This document shows positions 17,510 to 27,078 of a DNA stretch of 64,000 nt, in pieces. Position 1 is the first letter of the stretch. Every line of letters begins with the position of its first letter. Location: contig JAPLRU010000044.1 in the NCBI GenBank assembly GCA_026399025.1, positions 14,530-78,529 of the forward strand, in the 5' to 3' direction. Made by a program: the position numbers and the translations under genes. Source of the DNA: Methylobacter sp. GTDB lineage: Bacteria; Pseudomonadota; Gammaproteobacteria; Methylococcales; Methylomonadaceae. A model generated the notes under the pieces. The model was given only the letters and a program-made list of their open reading frames with translations, was not told the DNA's origin and made no database searches.

Positions 17510-17971
17510 TCATTGACTGCCTTCGTAGCTATTAAATACCTTGACCTGATTCTCATGATCGAAACTGACCACTTTATACGGGTCTTTTTGATCGCCCATT
17601 TCCATGCCGGGACTACCGTTAACCATACCGGGAACGGCTATCCCGGTCACTTTCGGCTTGGTTTTCAACAGCGTTTTAATGTCGTTCGCAGGCACATGGC
17701 CTTCTATAACATAACCATCGACAATGGCGGTATGACAGGAGGCCAATTCGCTGTTAACGCCGTATTTAGTCTTGATAGACTGTACATCGTTGGTGACAAT
17801 ATCTTCTACCTTAAAATTATTTTGTTTCAGGTGCTCCAGCCACTTGCCGCAGCAAGTGCAGGTCGGGCTTCGATGAACAACAATGTCAATAGGCTTGCCT
17901 GAGCCTTCAGCGCTGACGGTTGCACTGACAACAAGTAGACCGATTACCCAGACTGTTTTCGATATTTTCAT
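17510..17971 (-). CDS. DUF411 periplasmic protein
   Basis: A 153-residue DUF411 family protein. The signal peptide is about residues 1-21 (MKISKTVWVIGLLVVSATVSA), so the protein is exported. The mature part starts IDIVVHRSPTCTCCGKW, the thioredoxin-like CxCC site of this family, followed by ASCHTAIVDGYVIEGHVPA and the VPGMVNGSPGMEMG region. DUF411 proteins are linked with copper and other metal handling; the exact role is not settled. It lies between ald and hemE on the same strand, with spacers of about 217 and 71 bases, and may share the hemE transcript. Confidence 0.88.
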   Translation of the reverse strand: MKISKTVWVIGLLVVSATVSAEGSGKPIDIVVHRSPTCTCCGKWLEHLKQNNFKVEDIVTNDVQSIKTKYGVNSELASCHTAIVDGYVIEGHVPANDIKTLLKTKPKVTGIAVPGMVNGSPGMEMGDQKDPYKVVSFDHENQVKVFNSYEGSQ

Positions 17972-18042
17972 ATTTGCAACGCCTCTATTAAATTACAGTA
18001 ATTGCTCGGCAGATACCGCCTTTACGGACGGATTGTAAACGA

Positions 18043-19110
18043 TTATGCCGAATGATAAGCCCGACTATGTTCATGCACGGCATCAACCATCGCTTTAACA
18101 TGATCGGGATTCATATCAGGCAAAATGCCATGTCCCAAGTTGAATACATGGCCTGAACCGGCGCCGTATTTATGTAGTATGGTTTTTACTTTATCACCGA
18201 TCACTTCGGGATTGGCGTACAACGCAACCGGATCCATATTGCCCTGCAAAGCAACTCGATGCCCCACTCTGGCTCTAGCCTGCTGTATATCGGTCTGCCA
18301 ATCCAAGCCCAACGCATCATAGCCGGAATCGGCCATGGCTTCCAGCCACAGCCCGCCGCCTTTGGTGAACAGGATAGTCGGTATTCGCCGCCCGTCTACA
18401 TCGGTTTTAAGCTGCGCTCTGACTTGTTTGGCGTAATACAAAGAAAATTCGGCATAATCTTCAGTTGTCAGCATGCCGCCCCAGGTATCGAACAACATGA
18501 CCGCCTGAGCGCCGGCTTCAATCTGGGCATTCAAATAGGCCGCAACCGATTGCGCCAGTTTATCCAACATCACATGCATCAGTTTGGGCTGCTCGTACAT
18601 CATGCCTTTAACTTTTTGGAAGCTTTTGCTACTGCCGCCTTCGACCATATAGGTCGCCAAAGTCCAGGGACTGCCGGAAAAACCGATTAACGGAACGCTG
18701 CCTTGCAGATTTTTTCTAATCAAGCGAACCGCATCAATCACATAACGCAAATCCGTTTCGGGATCGGGAATCGGTAATTTATTCACATCCGCCGCCGTCC
18801 TGACCGGATTGCTGAACTTGGGGCCTTCGCCTTCAGTAAAATGCAGCCCTAAGCCCATCGCATCGGGAATGGTCAATATATCGGAAAACAAAATCGCCGC
18901 ATCGAAGTCAAAGCGCCGCAACGGCTGTAGCGTGACTTCGCAAGCCAGCTCAGGATTGGTGCAGAGATCCAAAAAACTGCCGGCCTGCTCCCTGACTTTA
19001 CGGTATTCCGGGAGATAACGTCCCGCCTGGCGCATCATCCAAATCGGCGTGTAATCAACGGGTTGTTTTAACAGCGCTTTAATAAAGGTATCGTTTTTTA
19101 ATGGGGTCAT
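18043..19110 (-). CDS. hemE: uroporphyrinogen decarboxylase
   Basis: A 355-residue HemE, which converts uroporphyrinogen III to coproporphyrinogen III in haem synthesis. The N-terminal [21 protein letters not shown] holds the substrate-binding arginines, [17 protein letters not shown] follows, and [14 protein letters not shown] lies at about 145-158. The C-terminal [15 protein letters not shown] (~325-339) is conserved. Full length. It follows damX in the same direction after a 111-base spacer, continuing the aroK-aroB-damX order known from gammaproteobacteria. Confidence 0.97.
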   Translation of the reverse strand: MTPLKNDTFIKALLKQPVDYTPIWMMRQAGRYLPEYRKVREQAGSFLDLCTNPELACEVTLQPLRRFDFDAAILFSDILTIPDAMGLGLHFTEGEGPKFSNPVRTAADVNKLPIPDPETDLRYVIDAVRLIRKNLQGSVPLIGFSGSPWTLATYMVEGGSSKSFQKVKGMMYEQPKLMHVMLDKLAQSVAAYLNAQIEAGAQAVMLFDTWGGMLTTEDYAEFSLYYAKQVRAQLKTDVDGRRIPTILFTKGGGLWLEAMADSGYDALGLDWQTDIQQARARVGHRVALQGNMDPVALYANPEVIGDKVKTILHKYGAGSGHVFNLGHGILPDMNPDHVKAMVDAVHEHSRAYHSA

Positions 19111-19221
19111 GGATTAGGATGTAAACGGATTAATAGATCGCCGCAAGTCATGAAGTTTTTTGGTTTTTCTTGAATGCAGTGCTTGATCTTAAGTGGGAGC
19201 CTATAAGGCGCATAGCGCGTC

Positions 19222-20925
19222 TTATCTATGTTTGGTCGAACTGGTTTTTCTTGCCAATGCCTTGCGGAATTCAGCAGGCAAAGACTGCCGGGCTTTATTG
19301 GCTGACGCACTGTCAGGGTATGAGCCGTACTCTAAAATAAATTTCTGTTGACCATTGGCCATTGCGGTTATGACTCGAATACCTGATTTTATAGACGGAT
19401 ATTTGTTGAGTATGGCGTCAACCGATTCTTGTTTTGACAACACCATTAACTGCAAGGTGAAAGTAGAAGTCAACAATTCCTCGGCTTCCGCTTGTTGCGT
19501 TGTCGCCACGGCTTCCACGGGCTTTTGCGGCGGCTGGATTATTTGCTGTTTGCCGGCAGTAAGCGCTTCATTACTGTTATTTTTGTTTATCTCCAGCCGC
19601 TCGGCCGCTTTCACCGGCGTAACATCCGGCCCTTTATCAGCCAACTTCCGATCGATCTCGGCACTGTCCGCTACCCCAACTTGAGCCTTAATTGCCTGAT
19701 TTTTAACACCGGGCGCGCCACTGTCATTCAGCGCCGTGTCATCTAAAACCGGCGGCTCCGGTTTTTTTTGTTCGTTCCCAAACGGTAGCGGGGTAAAAGA
19801 CTGTTGTCGATCCGGGCGATTTTTTACTTCCACCGAAGGCGCTAATGCATCTTTAACAGCGTACTGTTGCTTTATCGGCATTTCGGCTCCGCCCGATGTA
19901 ACCGGCTGAGCGGGAGGCAACGCGAGCATTATCTGCGACTCCGGCCGTAGAGGAGCCGTTTCGCCATTATCCGCTATTGGTTCAACAAAAGCCGGCGCTG
20001 CGACTTTTTCATCTTTGTTTTTGAGCGGCAGCATAACCGCTCCAGGCGATTTTGCCGCATTTTCTACAGCAATGGAGGGCAAGTTAGAAGGTAGAGCAAT
20101 GCCGCCGGGAGCCAATACCGACGGCGCCAGCCACTGGATACCCCAAGCTATAGCAGCGACGGCTGCGAGAGCGACAGCGGGAACAACAACGGTCCATTTT
20201 AAGTTTCCCTCTTGCTTAACATCCGATAATCCGGGCAACTCGCTAATAATTCTTCCCGGAACACCGTGCGTTTCCCGATAGATATGGGCAATCATGTGAT
20301 CGCTAATCGCTTTAAGCGACAGGTTCGCAGCCGGTTTTAACGATAACAGCCGTAAAAAGTCGCCGCATTGCTTTTCCGATAAAGTGGGAATCTCAACAAT
20401 ATGGCAATTATCCACCGCGCGATCCGATCCGCGTTTGACCTGCAACTCATCATGCGTTAAAGCAAAAATCACCTTTAATACAGGATTTGCCGACGCGTAT
20501 TGAATGATGGCCGTGATCAAACCGGGTACTAATTCGCCCGCATTATCGACAATCAATACAACTTGCTTGTGCCGGCCTTCATAGCGCGCCAACGCCATCG
20601 ATAATGACTGAACGGACTTATCTTGGCTTATAGATTTGGCTAACTGATTCTGTATTGCTTCAAAACTCAAGTCGGCATTGCCTTGCATGAAGCAATACTG
20701 CCACAAATCAGTCTTACGTTCCTGCAACATAGTAAGCAGCATCGTTTTACCGATACCTTCGGGGCCGCAAACAACGAGGGATTGGCTCAGGTTTGACAAC
20801 AGATGAATTAATAAATCGAGCTTCTGTGTACGTTCTTTTGTTATCAACGAATGAACAGCGGTGTTTGCCGGTGGTTCACGGCGCTGCTGTTTCACCTGAT
20901 AAGTAAAAGTATCATCCTCTACCAT
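19222..20925 (-). CDS. damX: DamX-like AAA and SPOR domain protein
   Basis: A 567-residue membrane protein. The N-terminal cytoplasmic ATPase-like domain has Walker A CGPEGIGKTML (~residue 58-68) and Walker B VVLIVDNAGE. One transmembrane helix follows near residues 245-265 (WTVVVPAVALAAVAAIAWGI). A long Pro/Ala-rich periplasmic linker leads to a C-terminal SPOR domain (~485-565, FTLQLMVLSKQESVDAILNKY..KFILEYGSYPDSASANKARQSLP) that would bind denuded septal peptidoglycan. It overlaps aroB by 14 bases. Role in cell division is known for the family. The fusion of an ATPase with SPOR is the usual form in this gene position. Confidence 0.88.
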   Translation of the reverse strand: MVEDDTFTYQVKQQRREPPANTAVHSLITKERTQKLDLLIHLLSNLSQSLVVCGPEGIGKTMLLTMLQERKTDLWQYCFMQGNADLSFEAIQNQLAKSISQDKSVQSLSMALARYEGRHKQVVLIVDNAGELVPGLITAIIQYASANPVLKVIFALTHDELQVKRGSDRAVDNCHIVEIPTLSEKQCGDFLRLLSLKPAANLSLKAISDHMIAHIYRETHGVPGRIISELPGLSDVKQEGNLKWTVVVPAVALAAVAAIAWGIQWLAPSVLAPGGIALPSNLPSIAVENAAKSPGAVMLPLKNKDEKVAAPAFVEPIADNGETAPLRPESQIMLALPPAQPVTSGGAEMPIKQQYAVKDALAPSVEVKNRPDRQQSFTPLPFGNEQKKPEPPVLDDTALNDSGAPGVKNQAIKAQVGVADSAEIDRKLADKGPDVTPVKAAERLEINKNNSNEALTAGKQQIIQPPQKPVEAVATTQQAEAEELLTSTFTLQLMVLSKQESVDAILNKYPSIKSGIRVITAMANGQQKFILEYGSYPDSASANKARQSLPAEFRKALARKTSSTKHR

Positions 20926-21994
20926 AGATTTTAAGCGTCATTTCCAATAGTTCTCGAGCCACGTCTACGGGCAATGTTGCCATGCCGATTTTCTCTAATA
21001 AAATCAGTCTTATTTGACCGTCGACATTCTTTTTATCTACCGCCATTAATTCCAAAAACCGGTCCGAATCGATTTGCTCGGGCGGAACGATAGGAAGTCC
21101 GGCTCTTTTAAACAGTGCAATAATCCGTTCAACATCGCCATCGTTAAGCCAACCTTTGCGCCTGGACAGATCGGCGGCTTGACAGGTACCGATAGCGACG
21201 GCTTCGCCATGCAGATATTTACCGTAACCGGAGCCGGTCTCTATCGCATGACCGAAAGTATGACCTAAATTGAGCGTTGCCCTGATACCGGTTTCGGTTT
21301 CATCTTCGGCAACAATTTCGGCTTTATTAATGCATGATCGTTCAATCGCATAAGCCAATGCCTGTTTATCCCGGCTCAATAACGCATCGATATTGTGTTC
21401 CAACCAACCAAAAAATTCAGCATCCCTGATTAAACCGTATTTAATCACTTCCGCTAAACCGGCCGCTAATTGACGGTCATCCAGGGTGTCTAAAACATCG
21501 GCATCGGCGATTACACATTGCGGCTGATAAAAAGCGCCGATCATATTTTTACCCAGCGGATGATTCACCCCGGTTTTGCCGCCCACCGAAGAATCAACCT
21601 GCGCCAGCAATGTAGTAGGTATTTGTAGAAAAGGGATGCCCCGCTGATAACAAGCTGCGGCAAAACCGCCCATATCGCCGATAACACCGCCGCCCAACGC
21701 AATCAGCGTGGCATTGCGGCTAAACTTGCAGGCCAGCAACTTATCAAAAATTTGACTGACGAAATCTAAAGTTTTGAATTGTTCGCCATCGGGCAGTATC
21801 ACGGTCTCGACCCTATAATCCTGCAAGTTTTTTAAAACCGCGGGCAAATACAAAGGTGCAATAGTTTCATTGGTAACCACCACAACCTGTTTGGATTTTA
21901 TATGATGCGTGAACAACTCAAGTTGGCTCAATAAACCGGAGCCTATATAGATCGGGTAACTACGGTCACCTAATTCAACCGGTAATTTTCTCAT
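20912..21994 (-). CDS. aroB: 3-dehydroquinate synthase
   Basis: A 360-residue AroB, which makes 3-dehydroquinate from DAHP in the shikimate pathway with NAD and a divalent metal. Visible landmarks are the LPDGEQFKTL segment, the NAD-binding GGGVIGDMGGFAAACYQRG, PTTLLAQVDSSVGGKTGVNH (~130-150), and the metal-ligand histidines in LNLGHTFGHAIE (~245-256). Full length. It is transcribed with aroK upstream (72 bases) and overlaps damX downstream. Confidence 0.97.
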   Translation of the reverse strand: MRKLPVELGDRSYPIYIGSGLLSQLELFTHHIKSKQVVVVTNETIAPLYLPAVLKNLQDYRVETVILPDGEQFKTLDFVSQIFDKLLACKFSRNATLIALGGGVIGDMGGFAAACYQRGIPFLQIPTTLLAQVDSSVGGKTGVNHPLGKNMIGAFYQPQCVIADADVLDTLDDRQLAAGLAEVIKYGLIRDAEFFGWLEHNIDALLSRDKQALAYAIERSCINKAEIVAEDETETGIRATLNLGHTFGHAIETGSGYGKYLHGEAVAIGTCQAADLSRRKGWLNDGDVERIIALFKRAGLPIVPPEQIDSDRFLELMAVDKKNVDGQIRLILLEKIGMATLPVDVARELLEMTLKIYGRG

Positions 21995-22066
21995 TTTTAT
22001 TAATGCGTGGGGATCGGGTTAGCGTATAGAGCGGATTAGACTAATCTGCTCTATTATAGATTTTGT

Positions 22067-22594
22067 TTAACGATTAACTGATTTGTATTGTTCTAAAATG
22101 TGGCTGACGACTTCCTTGCTTTGCATAACACCGGTGTCAATTTTAAAATCGGCACAGGATAAATACAACGGCTCACGTTGTATGAATAAGCTTTCTATCC
22201 GATCTCTCGGATTATCCGTTTTTAATAAGGGACGTTGCGTATCTCTACGCGTCCGCTCCAAAATTCTTTCTACCGAACATTGCAAATAGACGATAAAGCC
22301 GTTTTCTTTCAAGAGCCTGCGATTTTCTTCGCGCAAAACAGCACCGCCGCCGGTGGCCAGCACGATACCGTCCATTTGCGTTAATTGCTGAATCATCTTT
22401 TGTTCCCGATCCCTGAACCCTTCCTCTCCCTCAAACTCGAATATGGTAGGAATATCTACGCCGGTTCGTTCTTCAATGGCCTTGTCGCTGTCATAAAACG
22501 GTACCGACAGTGCTCTTGCCAATTGTCGTCCTATGGTGGTTTTCCCCGCCCCCATGAGGCCGACTAAATATATATTCTCTGATCGCGTCATCAC
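22067..22594 (-). CDS. aroK: shikimate kinase
   Basis: A 175-residue AroK, which phosphorylates shikimate at O3 using ATP. Walker A GLMGAGKTTIGRQLA lies at about residues 12-26. DSDKAIEERTG (~35-45) and the GGGAVLREENR block (~80-90) bind shikimate. The arginine-rich lid ERTRRDTQRPLL is at about 112-124. The gene can start at either of two adjacent ATGs (22594 or 22591). It heads the aroK-aroB-damX-hemE cluster. The usual upstream pil genes are absent here and the upstream gene is only a fragment. Confidence 0.96.
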   Translation of the reverse strand: MMTRSENIYLVGLMGAGKTTIGRQLARALSVPFYDSDKAIEERTGVDIPTIFEFEGEEGFRDREQKMIQQLTQMDGIVLATGGGAVLREENRRLLKENGFIVYLQCSVERILERTRRDTQRPLLKTDNPRDRIESLFIQREPLYLSCADFKIDTGVMQSKEVVSHILEQYKSVNR

Positions 22595-22619
22595 CTGCCT
22601 TCCTTGCTAAGTTAAACCA

Positions 22620-22643
22620 ATAAAAGGGGGGCATTATGCCCCC
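22620..22643 (-). terminator. terminator at the end of the glycosylase remnant
   Basis: On the minus strand, GGGGGCAT and ATGCCCCC form a hairpin that includes the stop codon region of the upstream fragment and is followed by TTTTATT. It would separate the fragment's transcript from aroK. Confidence 0.7.
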
Positions 22644-22885
22644 AGTAAACACTTATAGTCCAGTGCTTCGGCTTTTATTTGATCACTGTAAGCGAACGGG
22701 TAAAGCGTCTCATACAGCGGCAGCCCGACATAATCGCCGGTAAACGGCTTGCCGCCATGTATACCGAAAGCCGGTCCGACTATCGGTAATCGGGCCGAAC
22801 TATCGCCAAACGGCGTAACCGGACGCGCATGATAATTAGGGTATTTTTGCTTAAGGTCGCAGAGAAAATCATCCGGCCGCTGACA
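22634..22885 (-). pseudogene. uracil-DNA glycosylase-like fragment
   Basis: An open stretch of 83 codons between two stops, with no start codon. The translation contains RPVTPFGDSSARLPIVGPAF, then GKPFTGDYVGLPLYETLYPF. It resembles the N-terminal part of uracil-DNA glycosylase family proteins (typical pattern: FGD..ARLLIVGLAPG.HG..GRPFTGDYAGDLLYETL). The usual IVGLAPG reads IVGPAFG and the part after ETLYPF is lost, so it is a degraded remnant ended by a hairpin. Confidence 0.6.
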
Positions 22886-23457
22886 CTATCGGCAATCTTG
22901 GTCGAATAGGGGTTATGAATACATGGCTTAGTTAATGTGAATATAGAAAAATTACCCGGCTTACACAAAAGCGAGCTTGTCATTGAACTGATAATGTCTG
23001 AGTGTGGGACTATAAGTAAATCGAATATAGATACCTCAGTTGATAAAGCGACGCAGAGCCCTCTTCGGCAATTGCTCCTGCATTGCCCTACCTCCTGCAT
23101 CCTTGTCGTCCAGCGGGAGAGGGAGCAAATGTCACTCTATTAGCTGCGGACTCTATATTCAAATTGATGTGGTGGAGAATCCTCTAAATCGAGAAAAACC
23201 AGATTTATAGTAGAGAAACAGCAAAATCAAATTAAATAAATTTTATTTTTAACAATTACAAATCATATAGTTATTAATTAGACTTAGAATTATTCATTTA
23301 AAGTTTTGCAGGCTTACAAGAATGTAAGTATTGACTGACATACAGTTAGAAGTGATTACGTCATAATAACGCATTGCCGCACTGATTAAACGGCCTATAT
23401 CAATTTAAAATTTCAATGCCAAACACTTTTGGCCACTGACTTATCAAAACTCGAAAC
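22886..23457. other. non-coding junction before the defence island
   Basis: I find no supported gene. The first half carries short frames only and a CCAGCGGGAGAGGG motif (~23110) that recurs in reverse near 38387. From about 23160 the sequence is strongly AT-rich, with tracts such as TTAAATAAATTTTATTTTT, suitable for the promoter region of the downstream genes. No single promoter is convincing. Confidence 0.35.
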
Positions 23458-23697
23458 ATGGACAGTTCACTCAAATATTTTAATAAACAGAACGCATCAT
23501 TCGGCCGTCACGAAACCTTTGTCCTCCGCTACTCTTGGTTAACCAAGGGCTTTCAAGCTTTCGATCACGACAAGGCTATCTTTTCATCGGATAAATCCAC
23601 CATTGAATTAGGTGTTGGCAAAAACATGGTCAACGCTATCAAATATTGGCGAAGCTATCGCCTTAGCGGGCATTCAGCCGAGCGTCTAAACAAATAA
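23458..23697 (+). pseudogene. truncated DUF4007 gene
   Basis: A 79-residue open frame whose first ~60 residues match the start of DUF4007 proteins: FGRHETFVLRYSWLTKGF, then FSSDKSTIELGVGKNMVNAI and KYW. Full-length members are roughly 300 residues and occur in defence loci, for example next to phosphoadenylyl-sulfate reductase-like genes. Here the frame ends after a short unrelated tail (SGHSAERLNK). It lies 18 bases before druH, so its truncated product may still be translated and coupled to druH. Confidence 0.6.
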
Positions 23698-23715
23698 ACT
23701 AATGAAGGATACTAC

Positions 23716-26700
23716 ATGGTACCTAAAGACTGGCTTAAGCAATTTCTCGCATCCAGACAAATAAACCATCCAGACGGACAGCCGCTTTATCGTTATCGTC
23801 TGAACGATAACGACTTTGAAACATTAAAAGCCTCTTTGAAAACCAGCGCGTTATTCGGCGTCGCCAATCTTACGGAAATACCCGGTTGGAATGCCGCTTT
23901 TGTTATTTACGCTGCGGAATGGTGGCGACGGGAATACGACGGCAGTTTGTGGTCATGGGAAAAAGTGTTTACTTCATTCGGAGCTGATGCCAAAGAGCTA
24001 AAAACAGTGCGTCGTAATCTGGTTGTTGAATTAGGCTTACGTTATTGGGAGCGCAAGGTACGGATTATTAATGGCAGTTCCCGATATTTAGGTTCAATAG
24101 CAATCGAAGGAGGATTGCCGCTTAATCAACTGAATAACTCCAGCGGTTGGTTAGGCAGAGTATTAAAGCAGGTGATTCCCAAATACACGCGCTTGCACCA
24201 TACCGGCATACACGCCGACACACTTGTTAGTGAATGTGACTATATCCCTAAAAATTATCAAAATGATCAAAGCCATGCGATTTTAGGCGACATGGTAAAA
24301 ACGGTGGTCGAGCTTAAACAAAAATACCGCTTACACGAACATAGCAATCCTGTCAGTTTTTTAGATCAACAGATACCCTTATGGCGAGAGCAGTTTCCGT
24401 TGCCGATAGGTACAGAAGTCGGACAGAAGCTACTTTCGGATATGATTATCACGGCGGCAAAAGCCGATGATGCAGTAATGAATACACCATTTCGTGGTAT
24501 CCGGTGTGTGCGCGATGATGGCTTCATGCAATTACAGCTTGAATTTGCAAGTTTTATTGCCTTGGAAAAACTTAATCTGCCCGAGACGATACCTTCAAGG
24601 CTGGACGTTGAGTTAATTAGCAGTGACGGGGTGACACGCTCGTTAGGTGTGGCGCTGAAAGCTACTTATCAACAAAAATCTTCTTTAAAAATGCCGCGCC
24701 CCTCTGGAGCCGTTAAAGGCGATCAGGCTGCATGCGGTTATACGATTCGATTTAAGCATTTATCGACACTTATCTATGAAACCCCCTTAACTGACGGCGA
24801 AGAATTGGACACTGAAATACCCTGGATATTTGTACAACAAAGTGACGATTGGGTATTAGAAGGCGTTGCCAGTGTTAGTACCCGCGCAAGACAGGTTAGG
24901 ATTCTCTACCCAGACCGGTTAACGTGCCATGTAAGTGCCGAAACTCAGCATATCGCAACGATAGCTAATAAAAAACTGCTCGAAGCTAGCGGTACTATTC
25001 AATTATCAGACAATGAAAACAATTCGTTTATCATCAAAACCGCACAGGAACAGTCGGCAAATCGTTATTACTTACAAGGCGAAACGCTAAAATTTGCCAG
25101 TATACCTAACGAAGTCTATCGAGGTTTTCCGTCTCTGACTTGTGTTAATAATGAAACTGAAAAAAGGACAGAAATTCCTGCAACAAAATTAGTCGCCAGA
25201 GCCGTTAATTCAAAAGGAAATTGGTTGCCTCTCTCGCAAGATCAACAGGGCATTTATGAAATTCGCCTTCTCGATAATCAAGGCAATATTCAGTTCCGTA
25301 AAAAATGTGCATTATTACCCGAACAGTTTTCCATTCGTTTTAAACCTTCAGCGGATTCTTTGGATGGCTTGATTTTTCTGGATAATGCTGGGCGTTCGAC
25401 TGTTTTATGCGAGCCAATAGCGAAACATAGCATTACAACTGAGACTGAGGGATGTCGAATTGAGTTATTTGCAGATAATGCACCGCCGAGCAATGTCCGG
25501 TTAACACTATTTTGGCCGAATATGGCCGACATGCTAACACTTACAGTTCCTTTCCCAGCAAGAGGCGGCCAGCTTATTGATGCCAATGGTAATAAACAGT
25601 CATCTGAACAGCCGCTATTTCAAGATCAATTACATGGTCTTCGCCTTCGTTTATTTAATGAACAGCCTGATCGCAACCGCCATTTGCAAATTGACTTTAA
25701 TCTTAAAGATGACACTTTGGAAGATGCACGGGACTTGTACTTTCGTGATGAAGTTGAGAAAAAAGGCGCAGTCATAGAACTGGCGATTATCGATTATCAA
25801 GAATGGATTAAAGACTTGTTGGCTATCAGTAGAAACCTGGATAGTTATGTACAGTTAGCCGTGTATGAAAACGGTACTGAGTTATTAAGGACAAAAATTT
25901 TTCGCTATCAATTTTCACTGACAAGAAATCTGTCGCTGGGTTGCGTGGCATTAAATACTAACGATCATGCCTGTTTGTCGTATGACACCCTTGCACAAAT
26001 TCAACTCATGGCTATGCGACTTTCTCAGCCTGAGCAAGAACATATTAAACTGGATGTTAAATCTTCAGAGCAAACAGAAACCGGCTGCTGGTTTTTTTAT
26101 CCTGAAAAGAGAGTCCCTGGTCCTTGGTTAATTTATCCGTCAGTAACGTCTTCAATCTCTTTACGGCCCATTTTATGGAATGTTAGTGATGAGAAGGAGG
26201 TTGACTCATTAGTCAATCGTGAAGTTTCAACACTACATAGTGCTGTTACGGCAAGTTCAACACAATCCAGATACCAAGCCATCAAAGCAGTTTTAGAACG
26301 GATGTGTACGGATTTTGAGCATAGTGGCTGGTCATATTTAAGACACTTATGGAAACAGTGTGCTCATTTGCCCCTAGCCAGTTTTGATGTTTGGTCAATA
26401 GCGGTGACGGATACAAAAATGTTAGCCGCGCTGGTATTGCAGATGGATGAGAGTTTTACACGAAAACTTGGCGAAGAGCTGCCGGTTTTCTGGGAGCTGA
26501 TACCGTTGAAGGATTGGCTGGTGGTTTTTAAAAATTATAGAGATTATTTGAAACAAGCGATGGGAGATGAAACCGACGTCTCCACTATTATTGAAACTCG
26601 CATCAAACGTATCAATTATCTTTGTGCGTCTATGGAAATAGTGGCACGAATACTTAATCAGTCGTTATGTGGTACAGCCGATCCAGAGCTTATTTTTATG

Positions 26701-27066
26701 AAACAACCTGTTCTGGATAATGTGATAGGCATGATTAAAGATGCGCAACAAGAATTGGATCGACGACAAGCAGACAGTAAGTGGCTGGAAGTATTAAAAC
26801 CGGAGCTTATAACTCATTGGACAAAAATAGATAAATCGCTGCAACATTGGTTGAAACTTGAAAATGTATCAGAGCATCATCGGGTTGTGGTTATTTTACC
26901 AGTGCTGTTAGCGGCATATTGTGCAAACACAAACACACCTGAAAACTGGATAGGCGATGCAGTCGTTATCTTTAAATTAAAACGCCTGAAAGACTTTGAT
27001 GAAGACTGGTTTAACGCAGTTTTTAACATTGCATTGGCTTATTTATCCCAGCAACCGACGGATTAA
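23716..27066 (+). CDS. druH: Druantia type III protein DruH (STY4851/ECs_5259-like)
   Basis: A 1116-residue protein. The N-terminus (MVPKDWLKQFLASRQI, then WNAAFVIYAAEWWRREYDGSLWSW) matches the STY4851/ECs_5259 family as I remember it. That family is the DruH component of Druantia type III anti-phage systems, a two-gene type of druH plus druE. No catalytic motif is evident. The N-terminal ~150 residues are Trp-rich, the middle is beta-rich, and the C-terminal ~300 residues are helical. A GAAGGA site lies eight bases before ATG 23716. It ends 12 bases before the druE start codon. The molecular role of DruH is unknown. Confidence 0.83.
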   Translation: MVPKDWLKQFLASRQINHPDGQPLYRYRLNDNDFETLKASLKTSALFGVANLTEIPGWNAAFVIYAAEWWRREYDGSLWSWEKVFTSFGADAKELKTVRRNLVVELGLRYWERKVRIINGSSRYLGSIAIEGGLPLNQLNNSSGWLGRVLKQVIPKYTRLHHTGIHADTLVSECDYIPKNYQNDQSHAILGDMVKTVVELKQKYRLHEHSNPVSFLDQQIPLWREQFPLPIGTEVGQKLLSDMIITAAKADDAVMNTPFRGIRCVRDDGFMQLQLEFASFIALEKLNLPETIPSRLDVELISSDGVTRSLGVALKATYQQKSSLKMPRPSGAVKGDQAACGYTIRFKHLSTLIYETPLTDGEELDTEIPWIFVQQSDDWVLEGVASVSTRARQVRILYPDRLTCHVSAETQHIATIANKKLLEASGTIQLSDNENNSFIIKTAQEQSANRYYLQGETLKFASIPNEVYRGFPSLTCVNNETEKRTEIPATKLVARAVNSKGNWLPLSQDQQGIYEIRLLDNQGNIQFRKKCALLPEQFSIRFKPSADSLDGLIFLDNAGRSTVLCEPIAKHSITTETEGCRIELFADNAPPSNVRLTLFWPNMADMLTLTVPFPARGGQLIDANGNKQSSEQPLFQDQLHGLRLRLFNEQPDRNRHLQIDFNLKDDTLEDARDLYFRDEVEKKGAVIELAIIDYQEWIKDLLAISRNLDSYVQLAVYENGTELLRTKIFRYQFSLTRNLSLGCVALNTNDHACLSYDTLAQIQLMAMRLSQPEQEHIKLDVKSSEQTETGCWFFYPEKRVPGPWLIYPSVTSSISLRPILWNVSDEKEVDSLVNREVSTLHSAVTASSTQSRYQAIKAVLERMCTDFEHSGWSYLRHLWKQCAHLPLASFDVWSIAVTDTKMLAALVLQMDESFTRKLGEELPVFWELIPLKDWLVVFKNYRDYLKQAMGDETDVSTIIETRIKRINYLCASMEIVARILNQSLCGTADPELIFMKQPVLDNVIGMIKDAQQELDRRQADSKWLEVLKPELITHWTKIDKSLQHWLKLENVSEHHRVVVILPVLLAAYCANTNTPENWIGDAVVIFKLKRLKDFDEDWFNAVFNIALAYLSQQPTD

Positions 27067-27078
27067 AATTAAACCCAC

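Noticed and set aside
22937-23143. Plus-strand open frame of 68 codons
   Set aside because: No ribosome site or family match; runs through repeat-like sequence.
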